Shown: piece by piece, positions 50,256 through 59,423 of the stretch
Layout of the letters: each line of letters starts with the position of its first letter
How positions within the stretch are numbered: the first letter of the stretch is position 1
NCBI RefSeq assembly: GCF_031456495.1
Contig: NZ_JAVDUW010000001.1
Span: 806,001-870,000, forward strand
Direction: 5' to 3'
From: Pedococcus sp031456495
GTDB taxonomy: Bacteria; Actinomycetota; Actinomycetes; Actinomycetales; Dermatophilaceae
DNA: 64,000 bases
Program-made: the position numbers and the translations under genes
The notes under the pieces: model-generated
The model's input: only the letters and a program-made list of their open reading frames with translations
Told to the model about the DNA's origin: nothing
Databases searched by the model: none

Positions 50256-50756
50256 ATGGACGTGTCCACCTTCTACGCCCTGTTCTCCGCGACCTGCTTC
50301 ACCCTGGTGGGCCTGTGGTGGAACGTCGTCCAGCGGCACGAGGGCTGGTTGCACACCGCTGCCGGGCGACGCGACGCCGGAGGCGTGTACCTGTCGTTCC
50401 TGCTGCCGGCCCTCATGGGTCTGTTCGCGCAGGTCGGCGGCACGACCGACCCGGGCGTCTGGCGCACGACCTTCGTGGTCGTCGCCGGGGTCGGCTGCTG
50501 GTCGACCCTGCACCTGCTCAGCCGCTCCCGCCGCAACGGCTCGGCCGGCTCGCTCGCGCGCCCGCGTGGGGTTGCCGCGGTGCTCTACGCCCTCGTCGCG
50601 GTGCTCGGCGTCGCACCCGTCCTGGCCGAGCCGTTCGGCGTGACCCCGCTGCAGGCCGAGGCGATCCTGCTCGTCCTGCTCGTCACGCTCGCCCACTGGC
50701 TGGTGTGGGAGTTCATGACCCACACCGAACCGGCGGACGACGCAGCCGAGGCCTGA
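50256..50756 (+). CDS. Hypothetical integral membrane protein
   Basis: 166 residues, about five hydrophobic segments (for example YALFSATCFTLVGLWWNVV, VYLSFLLPALMGLFAQVG, AVLYALVAVLGVAPVLAE). ATG at 50256 with GGAGG 5 bases upstream. Not recognised as a named family. It lies 108 bp after the CoA-transferase. Confidence 0.75.
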   Translation: MDVSTFYALFSATCFTLVGLWWNVVQRHEGWLHTAAGRRDAGGVYLSFLLPALMGLFAQVGGTTDPGVWRTTFVVVAGVGCWSTLHLLSRSRRNGSAGSLARPRGVAAVLYALVAVLGVAPVLAEPFGVTPLQAEAILLVLLVTLAHWLVWEFMTHTEPADDAAEA

Positions 50757-50792
50757 CGCGGGGAGCGTCAGGCCTCGGCAGGGTGACCGGGG

Positions 50793-52109
50793 TCAGGCGG
50801 TGCGGGCGGAGCCGCGGCCGCCGCGCAGCTTGCGGCGGACCCTCTTGCCGACGGCCTCGGCGGCGATGCCGACGCGCGACCGACCCGGCTGCGCGTTCGG
50901 GAGCGCGAGGGTGACGACCTGCTTCCAGGCCGAGGCGACCTGCTTGGGCAGCGGACCGGTCGTGTAGGACAGGCCGTACCGCTGGCAGATCTCCTGGATG
51001 CGCGGGGCGATCTCGCCGTACCGGTTGCTCGGCAGGTCGGGGAACAGGTGGTGCTCGATCTGGTGCGACAGGTTGCCGGTCATGAGGTGCATGGCCTTGC
51101 TGCCGCTGATGTTGGCCGAGCCCACCATCTGGCGCAGGTACCACTCGCCGCGGGTCTCACCGTCGATCGAGGACTTCGCGAACGTCTCGACGCCCTCGGG
51201 GAAGTGGCCGCACATGATGACCGAGTGGGTCCACACGTTGCGGACCGTGTTGGCGACGAAGTTCGCCCCGAGCGTGTGGAAGAACGAGGGCCCCGACAGC
51301 AGCGGGTGCAGCAGGTAGTCCTTGCGGGCCTGGCGGCCGATCTTGCGCAGCACCTTGCCGGCGTCGCGGCGGAACGTCTCCTTGTCCTTGCCGCGGCCCT
51401 TCAGGTACGCGCCGACCTCGAGGTCGTACGCGGCGATGCCGTACTCGAAGAAGAGCATGTTGACGAAGTTGTAGACCGGCTGACCGAGGTAGGACGGGGT
51501 CCAGCGCTGGTCCTCGTCGACACGCATGATGCCGTAGCCGAGGTCGTTGTCACGCCCGATCACGTTGGTGAACGTGTGGTGCAGCTCGTTGTGCGAGTGC
51601 TTCCAGAACTCCGACGGGGACGCGTTGTCCCACTCCCACTCCTGGCTGTGGATCCGCGGGTCGCGCATCCAGTCCCACTGCCCGTGCATGATGTTGTGCC
51701 CGAGCTCCATGTTCTCGAGGATCTTCGCGACCGACAGGCCGGCCGTCCCGACGAACCACGCCGGCGGGAAGAGCGAGAACAGCAGCACCGCGCGCGAGCC
51801 CATCTCCAGGCCGCGCTGCCACTTGAGGACCTTGCGGATGTATGCCGCGTCGGCGGCACCGCGCGAGTCGAGGACTTCCTGGCGCAGGGCATCGAGCTCG
51901 GCGCCGAGCGCCTCGATCTCCTCGGCGGTCAGGTGTCCCGCCGGGTCCGGCTTGCCGGACGGCTTGGCGACGTGGCGGCGCTCGGTGGTGACGGCCGACA
52001 GCCGGCTGTTGAGCGAGGTCGTGCGCTGCGGCGCGCGGGGCGTGCCGGCGAGCGAGCCGTCGATGCTGAGGTCGAAGTCCTCGGTGGCCTTGTTGGCGGT
52101 GGCGGTCAT
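50793..52109 (-). CDS. Membrane fatty acid desaturase, DesA3-type acyl-CoA delta-9
   Basis: 438 residues. The three histidine boxes are present: HNIMHGQWDW, HSHNELHHTF and HQIEHHLFPDLPSN, which hold the di-iron centre. The upstream ORF is a ferredoxin reductase, the known DesA3 partner arrangement in mycobacteria. It inserts a cis double bond into acyl-CoA, adjusting membrane fluidity. Start ATG at 52109; a serine/threonine-rich N-terminal extension of about 60 residues precedes the desaturase core. Confidence 0.93.
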   Translation of the reverse strand: MTATANKATEDFDLSIDGSLAGTPRAPQRTTSLNSRLSAVTTERRHVAKPSGKPDPAGHLTAEEIEALGAELDALRQEVLDSRGAADAAYIRKVLKWQRGLEMGSRAVLLFSLFPPAWFVGTAGLSVAKILENMELGHNIMHGQWDWMRDPRIHSQEWEWDNASPSEFWKHSHNELHHTFTNVIGRDNDLGYGIMRVDEDQRWTPSYLGQPVYNFVNMLFFEYGIAAYDLEVGAYLKGRGKDKETFRRDAGKVLRKIGRQARKDYLLHPLLSGPSFFHTLGANFVANTVRNVWTHSVIMCGHFPEGVETFAKSSIDGETRGEWYLRQMVGSANISGSKAMHLMTGNLSHQIEHHLFPDLPSNRYGEIAPRIQEICQRYGLSYTTGPLPKQVASAWKQVVTLALPNAQPGRSRVGIAAEAVGKRVRRKLRGGRGSARTA

Positions 52110-52224
52110 GAGTGGTGGTTCTCCCGTTCTGTGGGGGGTCTCAGAGCTGGGTCTCGGTGCGCCGGGTCGGCGGCGCGTTGGTCTGTGGGGCGGCTGCGTC
52201 TGCGTGGCGCGGCGCCCGGAAGGG

Positions 52225-53331
52225 TCAGAGGTCGATCTCGCACTCGCCGGCGGCGGCGGAGATGCAGGTCTGGATGCGGACGCCGTCGCCCTCGCTGGCG
52301 ACGGTGAGCTCGCCGTTGCGCAGGTCGCGGACGGCGCCCTGCTTGAGCGGCACGACGCAGCCGAAGCAGATGCCCATGCGGCACCCGGACGGCATCAGCA
52401 CGCCGGCCTCCTCGCCGGCGTCGAGGATCGGGGTGGCGCCGTCGGCCTCGACGACGGTCCCCTGTCGGCCGAAGGTCACGGTGCCGCCCTCGCCCTCGGC
52501 GATGACGACGGGGCGGAAGCGCTCGGTGTGCAGGCGCTCGGAGAGGCCGGCCCCGGCATACGCCTCCTCGAACGCGTCGAGGAGCCCGGTCGGGCCGCAC
52601 GCCCAGGCCTCGCGGAAGCGCCAGTCGGGCACGAGCTCGTCGAGGTCGGTCGGGGCGAGGATGCCGTCGGTGTCGGTGTGCCGCTCGATGAGCCGGATGC
52701 GGCCCTCCTGCGCCCAGGCCCGCAGCTGGGCGCCGAACACGACGTCGTCACGGGTCGGGGCGGAGTGCACCACGACGACGTCGCGCAGCTCGTACAGGTG
52801 GTTGCGCAGCATGCCCATGACCGGCGTGATGCCCGAGCCGGCCGTGACGAACAGCGCGCGGGCCGGGGCCTGCTCGCCGAGCGTGAAGTCGCCGGTCGCC
52901 TGGTCGAGGTGCACGAGGGTGCCGGGCTGGAGCGCGCGGACGACGTGGTTGCTGACCTTGCCGTCGGGGATCGCCTTGACCGTGATCGAGATGAGCCCGT
53001 CGGGGGCGTCGACCGGGGAGGTCAGGGAGTACGCGCGCCAGTTGCGGACGCCGTCGACGTCGACGCCGATGCGGATGTACTGGCCGGGGACGTGCCCGCG
53101 CCACGAGCGGCCGGGGCGCAGGACCACGGTGGCGGCGTCACGGGTCTCGGGGGTCACCGAGACGACCCGGGCGCGCAGGTCGGCCCCGGCGCGCAGCGGC
53201 GCGACGAGGTCGAGGTAGTCGGAGGGGAGCAGGGGGTGCACGACGGCCTCGGCGACCCGCCACAGGGCAGTGCGCAGGGGACGCCTCGTGGGCGCCGTCG
53301 ACGCGGTGCGAAGTGGGAGAACTGCGGTCAT
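52225..53331 (-). CDS. Ferredoxin reductase, electron donor to the desaturase
   Basis: 368 residues. FAD-binding domain (PGQYIRIGVDVDGVRNWRAYSL), NAD-binding domain (FVTAGSGITPVMGML, HSAPTRDDVVF) and a C-terminal [2Fe-2S] ferredoxin domain (SGCRMGICFGCV, then a fourth cysteine in RIQTCISA). This is the Rv3230c-type organisation that feeds electrons to DesA3. ATG at 53331. It lies 115 bp upstream of the desaturase on the same strand and divergent from a PucR-type regulator. Confidence 0.93.
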   Translation of the reverse strand: MTAVLPLRTASTAPTRRPLRTALWRVAEAVVHPLLPSDYLDLVAPLRAGADLRARVVSVTPETRDAATVVLRPGRSWRGHVPGQYIRIGVDVDGVRNWRAYSLTSPVDAPDGLISITVKAIPDGKVSNHVVRALQPGTLVHLDQATGDFTLGEQAPARALFVTAGSGITPVMGMLRNHLYELRDVVVVHSAPTRDDVVFGAQLRAWAQEGRIRLIERHTDTDGILAPTDLDELVPDWRFREAWACGPTGLLDAFEEAYAGAGLSERLHTERFRPVVIAEGEGGTVTFGRQGTVVEADGATPILDAGEEAGVLMPSGCRMGICFGCVVPLKQGAVRDLRNGELTVASEGDGVRIQTCISAAAGECEIDL

Positions 53332-53417
53332 GGAACCATCATGGCTGCCCGGGTAGGCTAGTTTCCTGACCGAGACGCGTGAGTTCGGCGCGCATTGTTG
53401 TTCGCAGGAGACAAAAG

Positions 53418-54701
53418 ATGGTCGCATCGGCCCCACAAGACCCATCCAGCCCCTCGAGCGGTGGACGAGCCGCCGCGCCGCCGGCCGGCTCGGCCACGGA
53501 GCGTGCCGCCGGGCTCACCCTGCCACCCGACGTGCTGTCCCGCCTCAAGGGCGCCCTGCCGGGCGTGGCCACCCACGCCGTCGAGGCCATCATCGAGGAG
53601 GTCCCGAGCTACGCCAGCGCCCGGGAGTACCTCGTCGGGAACATCGAGACGGCCGTGCAGGTGGCCCTCGGGACGTTCCTGTCGATCGCCGCGAGGTCCG
53701 ACGACCCGAGCACGCCCCTCGGGCCGGCGCTCGTCGCGTCGTACGACCTCGGCCGCGGCGAGGCCCGCAGCGGCCGCAGCATGGACGCCCTGCTGTCGGC
53801 GTACCGCATCGGCGCCCGCGTCTCGTGGCGCGGGCTGAGCGAGGAGGCGGTGCGCGCGGGGATGAGCGCCGAGGCGCTGGCGCGGTTCGCCGAGCTCGTG
53901 TTCGCCTACATCGACGAGCTGTCCGCCGCCAGCGTCAGCGGCCACGCCGACCAGCTCGCCTCCGCCGAGCGGCTCCAGCAGCGGACGCTCGAGCGGCTCG
54001 CCCTCGACCTGCTGCGCGGCACCACGGAGGACGTCGTCACCCGTCGCGCCGAGCGCGCCGGGTGGGAGCTGCCGAGGACGGTGACCGTGCTGCTCGTCCC
54101 CGACGCCGAGACGCACCACGTCCGCTCGCTGGTCGAGGGGCGCACCCTCGTCCTGAGCGAGGACGTGCCGGGCGTCGAGGCCCCCGAGGACGTGGTGGCG
54201 CTCGTGGTCCCCGGTCTCACGCCGACGACCCGCCGCCGGCTGGTGCGCCAGCTCGAGGGCCACGACGCCGTGGTCGGACCGACCGTCCCGTGGCGCCAGG
54301 CAGCCGCCTCGCACACCCGCGCCCTGCGCGGGCGCCTGGCGCGCGGTGGCGAGCACACGGCATACGACACCGACGCGCACCTGGCCGAGATCGTGCTGGC
54401 CGCCGACCCGCAGGCGCTGGCCGACCTGCGCGCCCGGGCGCTCGCCCCCTTGGACGACCTCACCCCCGCCGCACGCGAGAAGCTCGAGGAGACCCTGCGG
54501 CTGTGGCTGCTCCTGCGGGGCCGGCGGGAGCCGGTGGCGGAGGCGCTGTTCGTGCACCCGCAGACGGTGCGCTACCGGGTGGGGCAGCTGCGCGAGCTGT
54601 TCGGCGACGCCCTGGACGACCCCCGCGCCGTGGCCGACCTGCTCGTCGCGCTGGGGGTGGCAGATCTGCCAACGCCCGCCCCCGTGTTGGGCAGGACCTG
54701 A
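53418..54701 (+). CDS. PucR-type helix-turn-helix regulator
   Basis: 427 residues. The C-terminal end (LWLLLRGRREPVAEALFVHPQTVRYRVGQLRELFG, about residues 360-395) is the HTH_30 helix-turn-helix of the PucR/CdaR group. The N-terminal half is a sensory region without recognisable domain. ATG at 53418 with AGGAG 7 bases upstream. Divergent from the reductase-desaturase pair, so it is more likely their regulator than that of the catabolic genes. Its 3' end contains a palindrome that could serve arcC. Confidence 0.85.
   Translation: MVASAPQDPSSPSSGGRAAAPPAGSATERAAGLTLPPDVLSRLKGALPGVATHAVEAIIEEVPSYASAREYLVGNIETAVQVALGTFLSIAARSDDPSTPLGPALVASYDLGRGEARSGRSMDALLSAYRIGARVSWRGLSEEAVRAGMSAEALARFAELVFAYIDELSAASVSGHADQLASAERLQQRTLERLALDLLRGTTEDVVTRRAERAGWELPRTVTVLLVPDAETHHVRSLVEGRTLVLSEDVPGVEAPEDVVALVVPGLTPTTRRRLVRQLEGHDAVVGPTVPWRQAAASHTRALRGRLARGGEHTAYDTDAHLAEIVLAADPQALADLRARALAPLDDLTPAAREKLEETLRLWLLLRGRREPVAEALFVHPQTVRYRVGQLRELFGDALDDPRAVADLLVALGVADLPTPAPVLGRT
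54658..54671. promoter_or_regulatory. 14-bp palindrome upstream of arcC
   Basis: TGGCAGATCTGCCA, perfect, extended on the minus strand to GTTGGCAGATCTGCCA. It resembles the TTGGCA...TGCC words before hyuA and the permease. It lies inside the end of the preceding regulator gene, 98 bp before arcC. Confidence 0.35.
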
Positions 54702-54768
54702 CGACGTCAGGTCGCCGGGACCCTGCCTAGGCTCGCCGCACAGGTCGGGCGTCGGGCGGGGAGGTGGC

Positions 54769-55773
54769 ATGCGCGTACTCATCGCGCTCGGCGGCAACGC
54801 CATGACCGGCCCCGACGGCAGCGCCACCCCACAGGCCCAGCGCGACGCGATCGCCGGCGCGATGGAGCACGTCGCCGAGGTCGTGGCGGCCGGGCACGAC
54901 GTCATCCTCACGCACGGCAACGGCCCGCAGGTCGGCAACCTGCTCGTCAAGAACGAGCTCGCCGCGCACGTCGTCCCGCCCGTGCCGCTGGACTGGTGCG
55001 GCGCCCAGACGCAGGGGACGATCGGCTTCACGATCCTCGACACGCTCGAGGCGGCCCTCGCCAGGCACGGGGTGCGGCGCCGCGTGGCGGCGCTGGTCAG
55101 CCGCACCCTGGTCGACGCCGACGACCCGGGCTTCCAGCGGCCCACCAAGCCCATCGGGCGCTTCCTGCCGCGCGAGCAGGCGCAGGTGCTCGTCAACCAC
55201 GGCGAGACCTGGGAGGACCGCGGCGATCGGGGCTGGCGCCGCGTGGTCGCCTCCCCCGAGCCGGTCGAGGTGCTCGAGACGCCGACGCTGCTGACGCTGC
55301 TCGAGGAGGGGTACGTCGTCGTCGCGGCCGGCGGTGGCGGCATCCCCGTCGTGCGCGTCGAGGACGGCTCGGTGCACGGCGTCGAGGCCGTCATCGACAA
55401 GGACCTCACCGCCGCCCTGCTCGCCCGGGCCGTCGGGTGCGACGTGCTGGTCATCGCGACGGACGTCGACCACGCCGTCGTCGGCTACGGGACCGCGGAC
55501 GAGCGACCGCTGGGCGTCGTGTCGGTCGCCGAGCTCGAGGGGTGTGCCGCGAGCGGCGAGTTCGCGTCGGGGTCGATGGGGCCCAAGGTCGAGGCGGCGC
55601 TCCGGTTCGCGAGGGCGGGTGGCACGTCGGTGATCACCTCGCTCGAGCGGATCACCGAGGCCGTCTCCGACCCGGGCGCCGTCGGCACCACGGTGAGCGG
55701 CACGACAGCCCCAGGCACACGGCATACCGAGTCCCCCACTGCTGCAACGGAATCCCCACGAGACGGAAGGTGA
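54769..55773 (+). CDS. arcC: Carbamate kinase
   Basis: 334 residues. It converts carbamoyl phosphate and ADP to carbamate (ammonia + CO2) and ATP. Motifs: IALGGNAM near the start, LTHGNGPQVGNLL, DWCGAQTQGTIGF, VAAGGGGIPVV and VIDKDLTAALLA, then SMGPKVEAA. ATG at 54769 with GGGGAGG upstream. The last 30 residues are a low-complexity S/T tail not found in typical carbamate kinases. No arginine deiminase or ornithine carbamoyltransferase is near, so carbamoyl phosphate must come from another source. Directly followed by the ring-opening amidohydrolase with a 5-bp gap. Confidence 0.94.
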   Translation: MRVLIALGGNAMTGPDGSATPQAQRDAIAGAMEHVAEVVAAGHDVILTHGNGPQVGNLLVKNELAAHVVPPVPLDWCGAQTQGTIGFTILDTLEAALARHGVRRRVAALVSRTLVDADDPGFQRPTKPIGRFLPREQAQVLVNHGETWEDRGDRGWRRVVASPEPVEVLETPTLLTLLEEGYVVVAAGGGGIPVVRVEDGSVHGVEAVIDKDLTAALLARAVGCDVLVIATDVDHAVVGYGTADERPLGVVSVAELEGCAASGEFASGSMGPKVEAALRFARAGGTSVITSLERITEAVSDPGAVGTTVSGTTAPGTRHTESPTAATESPRDGR

Positions 55774-55778
55774 CACCC

Positions 55779-56921
55779 ATGCCCGAGCCCATCGAGGTGC
55801 GCAAGGTCCCGATCCACAGCGTCTCCGACGCGTCCGAGCTGACCAAGCTCATCGACGACGGCGTGCTGGAGGCGGACCGAGTCATCGCCATCATCGGCAA
55901 GACGGAGGGCAACGGCGGTGTCAACGACTACACGCGGATCCTCGCCGACCGGGCGTTCCGCGAGGCGCTGGTGGCCAAGGGCGCGGACGCCGAGCGGGTC
56001 AAGGAGGTGCCGATCGTGTGGTCCGGCGGCACGGACGGGGTCATCAGCCCGCACGCGACGATCTTCGCGACCGTCCCGGCGGAGGAGGCCGAGCCGACCG
56101 ACGAACCACGGCTGACGGTCGGGTTCGCGATGAGCGAGGTGCTGCTGCCGGAGGACATCGGCCGGACCGCGATGGTGACCAAGGTGGCCGACGCCGTGAA
56201 GGTCGCCATGGAGCGCGCGGGGATCACCGACCCGGCCGACGTGCACTACGTGCAGACCAAGACGCCACTGCTGACCATCGACACGATCCGCGACGCCAAG
56301 AGCCGCGGGCACGACGTCTTCACCGAGGACACGCTGGCCTCGATGGACGTCTCCAACGGCGGGACGGCGCTCGGCATCGCCGTCGCGCTCGGGGAGATCG
56401 AGATGCCGCGCGACGAGGACGTGCTGGGCGACCGTTCGCTCTACTCGTCGGTGGCGTCGTGCTCGTCGGGCGTCGAGCTCGACCGGGCGCAGGTCGTCGT
56501 GGTGGGCAACGCCCGTGGGGTGGGCGGCCGGTACCGGATCGGCCACTCCGTCATGCGGGACGCGCTGGACGCCGACGGCGTGTGGTCGGCGATCCGGGAC
56601 GCCGGGCTCGAGCTGCCCGAGCGGCCGCACTCCTCGGACCTGCAGGGCCGGCTGGTCAACGTGTTCCTCAAGTGCGAGGTCAGCCAGGACGGGCAGGTGC
56701 GCGGTCGCCGCAACGCGATGCTCGACGACTCCGACGTGCACTGGCACCGGCAGATCAAGGCCGCGGTCGGTGGCGTGACGGCCGCGGTGACCGGCGACCC
56801 GGCGGTGTTCGTGTCGGTGTCGGCCGCCCACCAGGGCCCGGACGGTGGCGGCCCCGTGGCTGCGATCGTCGACCTGGGCCCCGGTGAGCCGACCGGCTAC
56901 CGCGCCCCCGAACCCGCCTGA
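55779..56921 (+). CDS. Ring-opening amidohydrolase, barbiturase/cyanuric acid hydrolase family
   Basis: 380 residues, length of AtzD/TrzD/barbiturase proteins, which open barbiturate or cyanurate rings. The three-fold repeated structure is visible through the serine motifs VWSGGTDGVISP (domain A), VASCSSGVELD (domain B) and FVSVSAAHQGPDGGGPVAAI (domain C). Matching conserved blocks are GNARGVGGRYRIGHSVM and RLVNVFLKCEVSQDGQ. ATG at 55779 has GGAAGG 8 bases upstream, right after the arcC stop. Product would be ureidomalonate from barbiturate or carboxybiuret from cyanurate; sequence alone does not decide. Its pairing with carbamate kinase is notable. Confidence 0.9.
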   Translation: MPEPIEVRKVPIHSVSDASELTKLIDDGVLEADRVIAIIGKTEGNGGVNDYTRILADRAFREALVAKGADAERVKEVPIVWSGGTDGVISPHATIFATVPAEEAEPTDEPRLTVGFAMSEVLLPEDIGRTAMVTKVADAVKVAMERAGITDPADVHYVQTKTPLLTIDTIRDAKSRGHDVFTEDTLASMDVSNGGTALGIAVALGEIEMPRDEDVLGDRSLYSSVASCSSGVELDRAQVVVVGNARGVGGRYRIGHSVMRDALDADGVWSAIRDAGLELPERPHSSDLQGRLVNVFLKCEVSQDGQVRGRRNAMLDDSDVHWHRQIKAAVGGVTAAVTGDPAVFVSVSAAHQGPDGGGPVAAIVDLGPGEPTGYRAPEPA

Positions 56922-56972
56922 CCGCCGCCCCGCCTGACCTGATCCGCTCGCGTCGGCTGCCTGACCAACCGC

Positions 56973-57043
56973 GCAAAACGGCAGTTGCTGGCGTGAAACG
57001 GCGGTTCAGAACTGCCGTCTCGTGCCAGCAACTGCCGTTTTGC
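56973..57043. repeat. Long nested intergenic palindrome
   Basis: GCAAAACGGCAGTTGCTGGC (56973-56992) and its perfect reverse complement (57024-57043) enclose a second imperfect stem (56995-57007 with 57009-57021). Between convergent barbiturase-type gene and purH. The outer arm differs by one base over 16 from the palindrome arm at 8141-8156. Confidence 0.8.
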
Positions 57044-57077
57044 GGAAAGCGTCTGGGTCGGTCGGTGGGCGCTGGGC

Positions 57078-58703
57078 CTAGTGGGCGAAGTGGCGGGTGC
57101 CGGTGAAGTACATGGTCACGCCGGCGGCCTTCGCGGCCTCGACGACCTCCTCGTCGCGGACCGACCCGCCGGGCGCGACGACCGCGCGCACGCCGGCGTC
57201 GAGCAGCACCTGCAGGCCGTCGGCGAACGGGAAGAACGCGTCCGACGCGGCGACCGCACCCCGTGCCCGCTCGGCACCGCCGTCCCCGCCGTTGGCCCGC
57301 GAGACCGCGAGGTGGCAGGAGTCGACCCGGTTGACCTGGCCCATGCCGATGCCGACCGATGCCCCGTCCTTGGCGAGCAGGATCGCGTTGGACTTCACCG
57401 CGCGCACCGCCCGCCACGCGAACTGCAGGTCGGCCAGCGTCGCCTCGTCCGCGGCCTCACCGCACACGAGGCGCCAGCGCTCCGCGTCGTCGCCGCCGGG
57501 CACGTCGCCCTCGACGACCGCGTCGACCCGGTCGACCGTCTGCGCGAGGATCCCGCCGCTGATCGCCCGGAACTCGACCGGGTCGGCATACCGCACCATG
57601 TCGGCGGGCAGGCGCAGGAGGCGACGGTTCTTCTTCTGCCGCAACAGCTCCAGCGCGTCCTCGTCGAAGTCCGGCGCGACGATGACCTCGCTGAACGTCT
57701 CGTTCGCAGCGGCCGCCATGGCCGCGGTCACCGGGCGGTTCGTCGCGATGATGCCGCCGTACGCCGAGACCGGGTCGCACGCGTGCGCCGCGGCATACGC
57801 GTCCTCGATGGTGGCGCCCACGGCGATGCCGCAGGGGTTGGCGTGCTTGATGATCGCGACGGTCGGCTGGTCGCCGTGGTCGTTGGCGGCGCGCACGGCG
57901 GCGTCGGCGTCGACGTAGTTGTTGTACGACATCTCCTTGCCGTGCAGCTGCTCCGCCTGCGCCAGCCCCGGCCGCCAGTGCGTGTACAGCGCGGCGCCCT
58001 GGTGCGGGTTCTCGCCGTACCGCAGGACCGCCTTCTTCTCCCACGTCGCACCGGTGAAGGCCGGCCAGTGGTCCTCGCCGGGCGACAGCACCGTGCCGAA
58101 CCAGGACGCGACCGCCACGTCGTACGACGCCGTGTGCGCGAACGCCTGCGCCGCGAGCGCCCGCCGCTGCTCGAGCGTGAAGCCACCGCCCGCGATCGCG
58201 TCGAGCACCGCCGGGTATGCCGCGGGGTCGGTGACGATCGCGACGCTCGGGTGGTTCTTGGCCGCGGCGCGGACCATGGTCGGGCCGCCGATGTCGATCT
58301 GCTCGACGCACTCGTCGGGGGTCGCGCCGGAGGCGACGGTCTCGCGGAACGGGTAGAGGTTCACGACGACGAGCTCGAACGGCGCGACGCCGAGGTCGGT
58401 GAGCTGCTCGACGTGGTCGGGCTTGCGGGTGTCGGCGAGGATCCCCGCGTGCACGACCGGGTGCAGCGTCTTGACCCGCCCCTCGAGGCACTCGGGGAAG
58501 CCGGTTAGGTCGGCGACCTCGATCACCGGGATCCCGAGCCCGGCGATCAGCGACGCCGAGCCGCCGGTCGACACGATCTCGACCCCGGCGGCGTGCAGCC
58601 CCTGGGCGAGCTCCTCGAGCCCGGTCTTGTCGTAGACGGAGACGAGGGCGCGACGGACCTGGCGGACGTCCTCGCTCGGCCCGGGGGTGCTCACGGTGCT
58701 CAC
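57078..58703 (-). CDS. purH: Bifunctional AICAR transformylase / IMP cyclohydrolase
   Basis: 541 residues. Last two steps of purine synthesis. N-terminal MGS-like cyclohydrolase: SVYDKTGLEELAQGL, STGGSASLIAGLGIPV, GRVKTLHPVVHAGIL. C-terminal transformylase: RYGENPHQGAAL, MSYNNYVDADAA, IIKHANPCGIAVG with the catalytic Lys-His, and FFPFADGLQVL. The GTG at 58703 overlaps the purN stop by 4 bases; a second GTG at 58694 is possible. Together with purN it is a core purine operon. Confidence 0.96.
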   Translation of the reverse strand: MSTVSTPGPSEDVRQVRRALVSVYDKTGLEELAQGLHAAGVEIVSTGGSASLIAGLGIPVIEVADLTGFPECLEGRVKTLHPVVHAGILADTRKPDHVEQLTDLGVAPFELVVVNLYPFRETVASGATPDECVEQIDIGGPTMVRAAAKNHPSVAIVTDPAAYPAVLDAIAGGGFTLEQRRALAAQAFAHTASYDVAVASWFGTVLSPGEDHWPAFTGATWEKKAVLRYGENPHQGAALYTHWRPGLAQAEQLHGKEMSYNNYVDADAAVRAANDHGDQPTVAIIKHANPCGIAVGATIEDAYAAAHACDPVSAYGGIIATNRPVTAAMAAAANETFSEVIVAPDFDEDALELLRQKKNRRLLRLPADMVRYADPVEFRAISGGILAQTVDRVDAVVEGDVPGGDDAERWRLVCGEAADEATLADLQFAWRAVRAVKSNAILLAKDGASVGIGMGQVNRVDSCHLAVSRANGGDGGAERARGAVAASDAFFPFADGLQVLLDAGVRAVVAPGGSVRDEEVVEAAKAAGVTMYFTGTRHFAH

Positions 58704-59326
58704 GGAATGCTGGCCTTCCCATCGGTGACGGTGATTCCCTCGCGGGCCGCGCGGCCCACGTACTCGACGAGCAGCGGGTGCTCGACAGCCTTGATGCGCT
58801 CGTGCAGCGCCTCCTCGGTGTCCCCCTCCAGCACCGGCACGGTCGCCTGCGCCAGCACCGGCCCGGTGTCGACGCCCGAGTCGACGACGTGAACGGTGCA
58901 GCCGGTCTCGGTCGCGCCGGCGGCGAGCGCGTCGCGGACGGCGTGCGCGCCGGGGAACAGCGGCAGCAGGGCGGGGTGGGTGTTGAGGACGACCCAGCGC
59001 GAGAGGACCTGCGGGCCGAGCAGCTTCATGAAGCCGGCCGAGACGACGAACGCCGGCTCGTGGTCGCCGATCCGGCGCGCCAGCTCGGCGTCCCACGCGG
59101 CGCGGTCCTCGTGGTCCTGCACACGGCACACGAACGTCGGGATGCCCGCGGCGGCGGCGCGGTGCAGGCCGGTGATGCCCGCACGATCCGCGCCCACTGC
59201 GACGATGCGGACCCCGTATGCCGGGTCGGCGGCGGCGTCGATGAGCGCCTGGAGGTTGGTGCCCGAGCCGGAGACGAGGACGACGATGCCGGTCCGCTCA
59301 GCGGTGCTGCGCTCGGGCGTCGTCAC
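58700..59326 (-). CDS. purN: Phosphoribosylglycinamide formyltransferase
   Basis: 208 residues. It transfers a formyl group from 10-formyl-THF to GAR. Visible: VVLVSGSGTNLQALIDA at the start, VLNTHPALLPLFPGAHAVRDAL (Asn-His pair) and VDSGVDTGPVLAQATVPV with the catalytic aspartate. Start at GTG 59326. Upstream of purH with a 4-base overlap. In related actinobacteria PerM (DUF6350) lies just before purN; here four genes are inserted between. Confidence 0.95.
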   Translation of the reverse strand: MTTPERSTAERTGIVVLVSGSGTNLQALIDAAADPAYGVRIVAVGADRAGITGLHRAAAAGIPTFVCRVQDHEDRAAWDAELARRIGDHEPAFVVSAGFMKLLGPQVLSRWVVLNTHPALLPLFPGAHAVRDALAAGATETGCTVHVVDSGVDTGPVLAQATVPVLEGDTEEALHERIKAVEHPLLVEYVGRAAREGITVTDGKASIP

Positions 59327-59423
59327 GTGGAGGAACGATACCGACCCGGGCCCGGGGTCCGGCCGCCGCGTCCGGGCAGCGGTCAAGCGGCGAGCGCCCG
59401 GTCACCCGGCGGCGCGACGTCCG

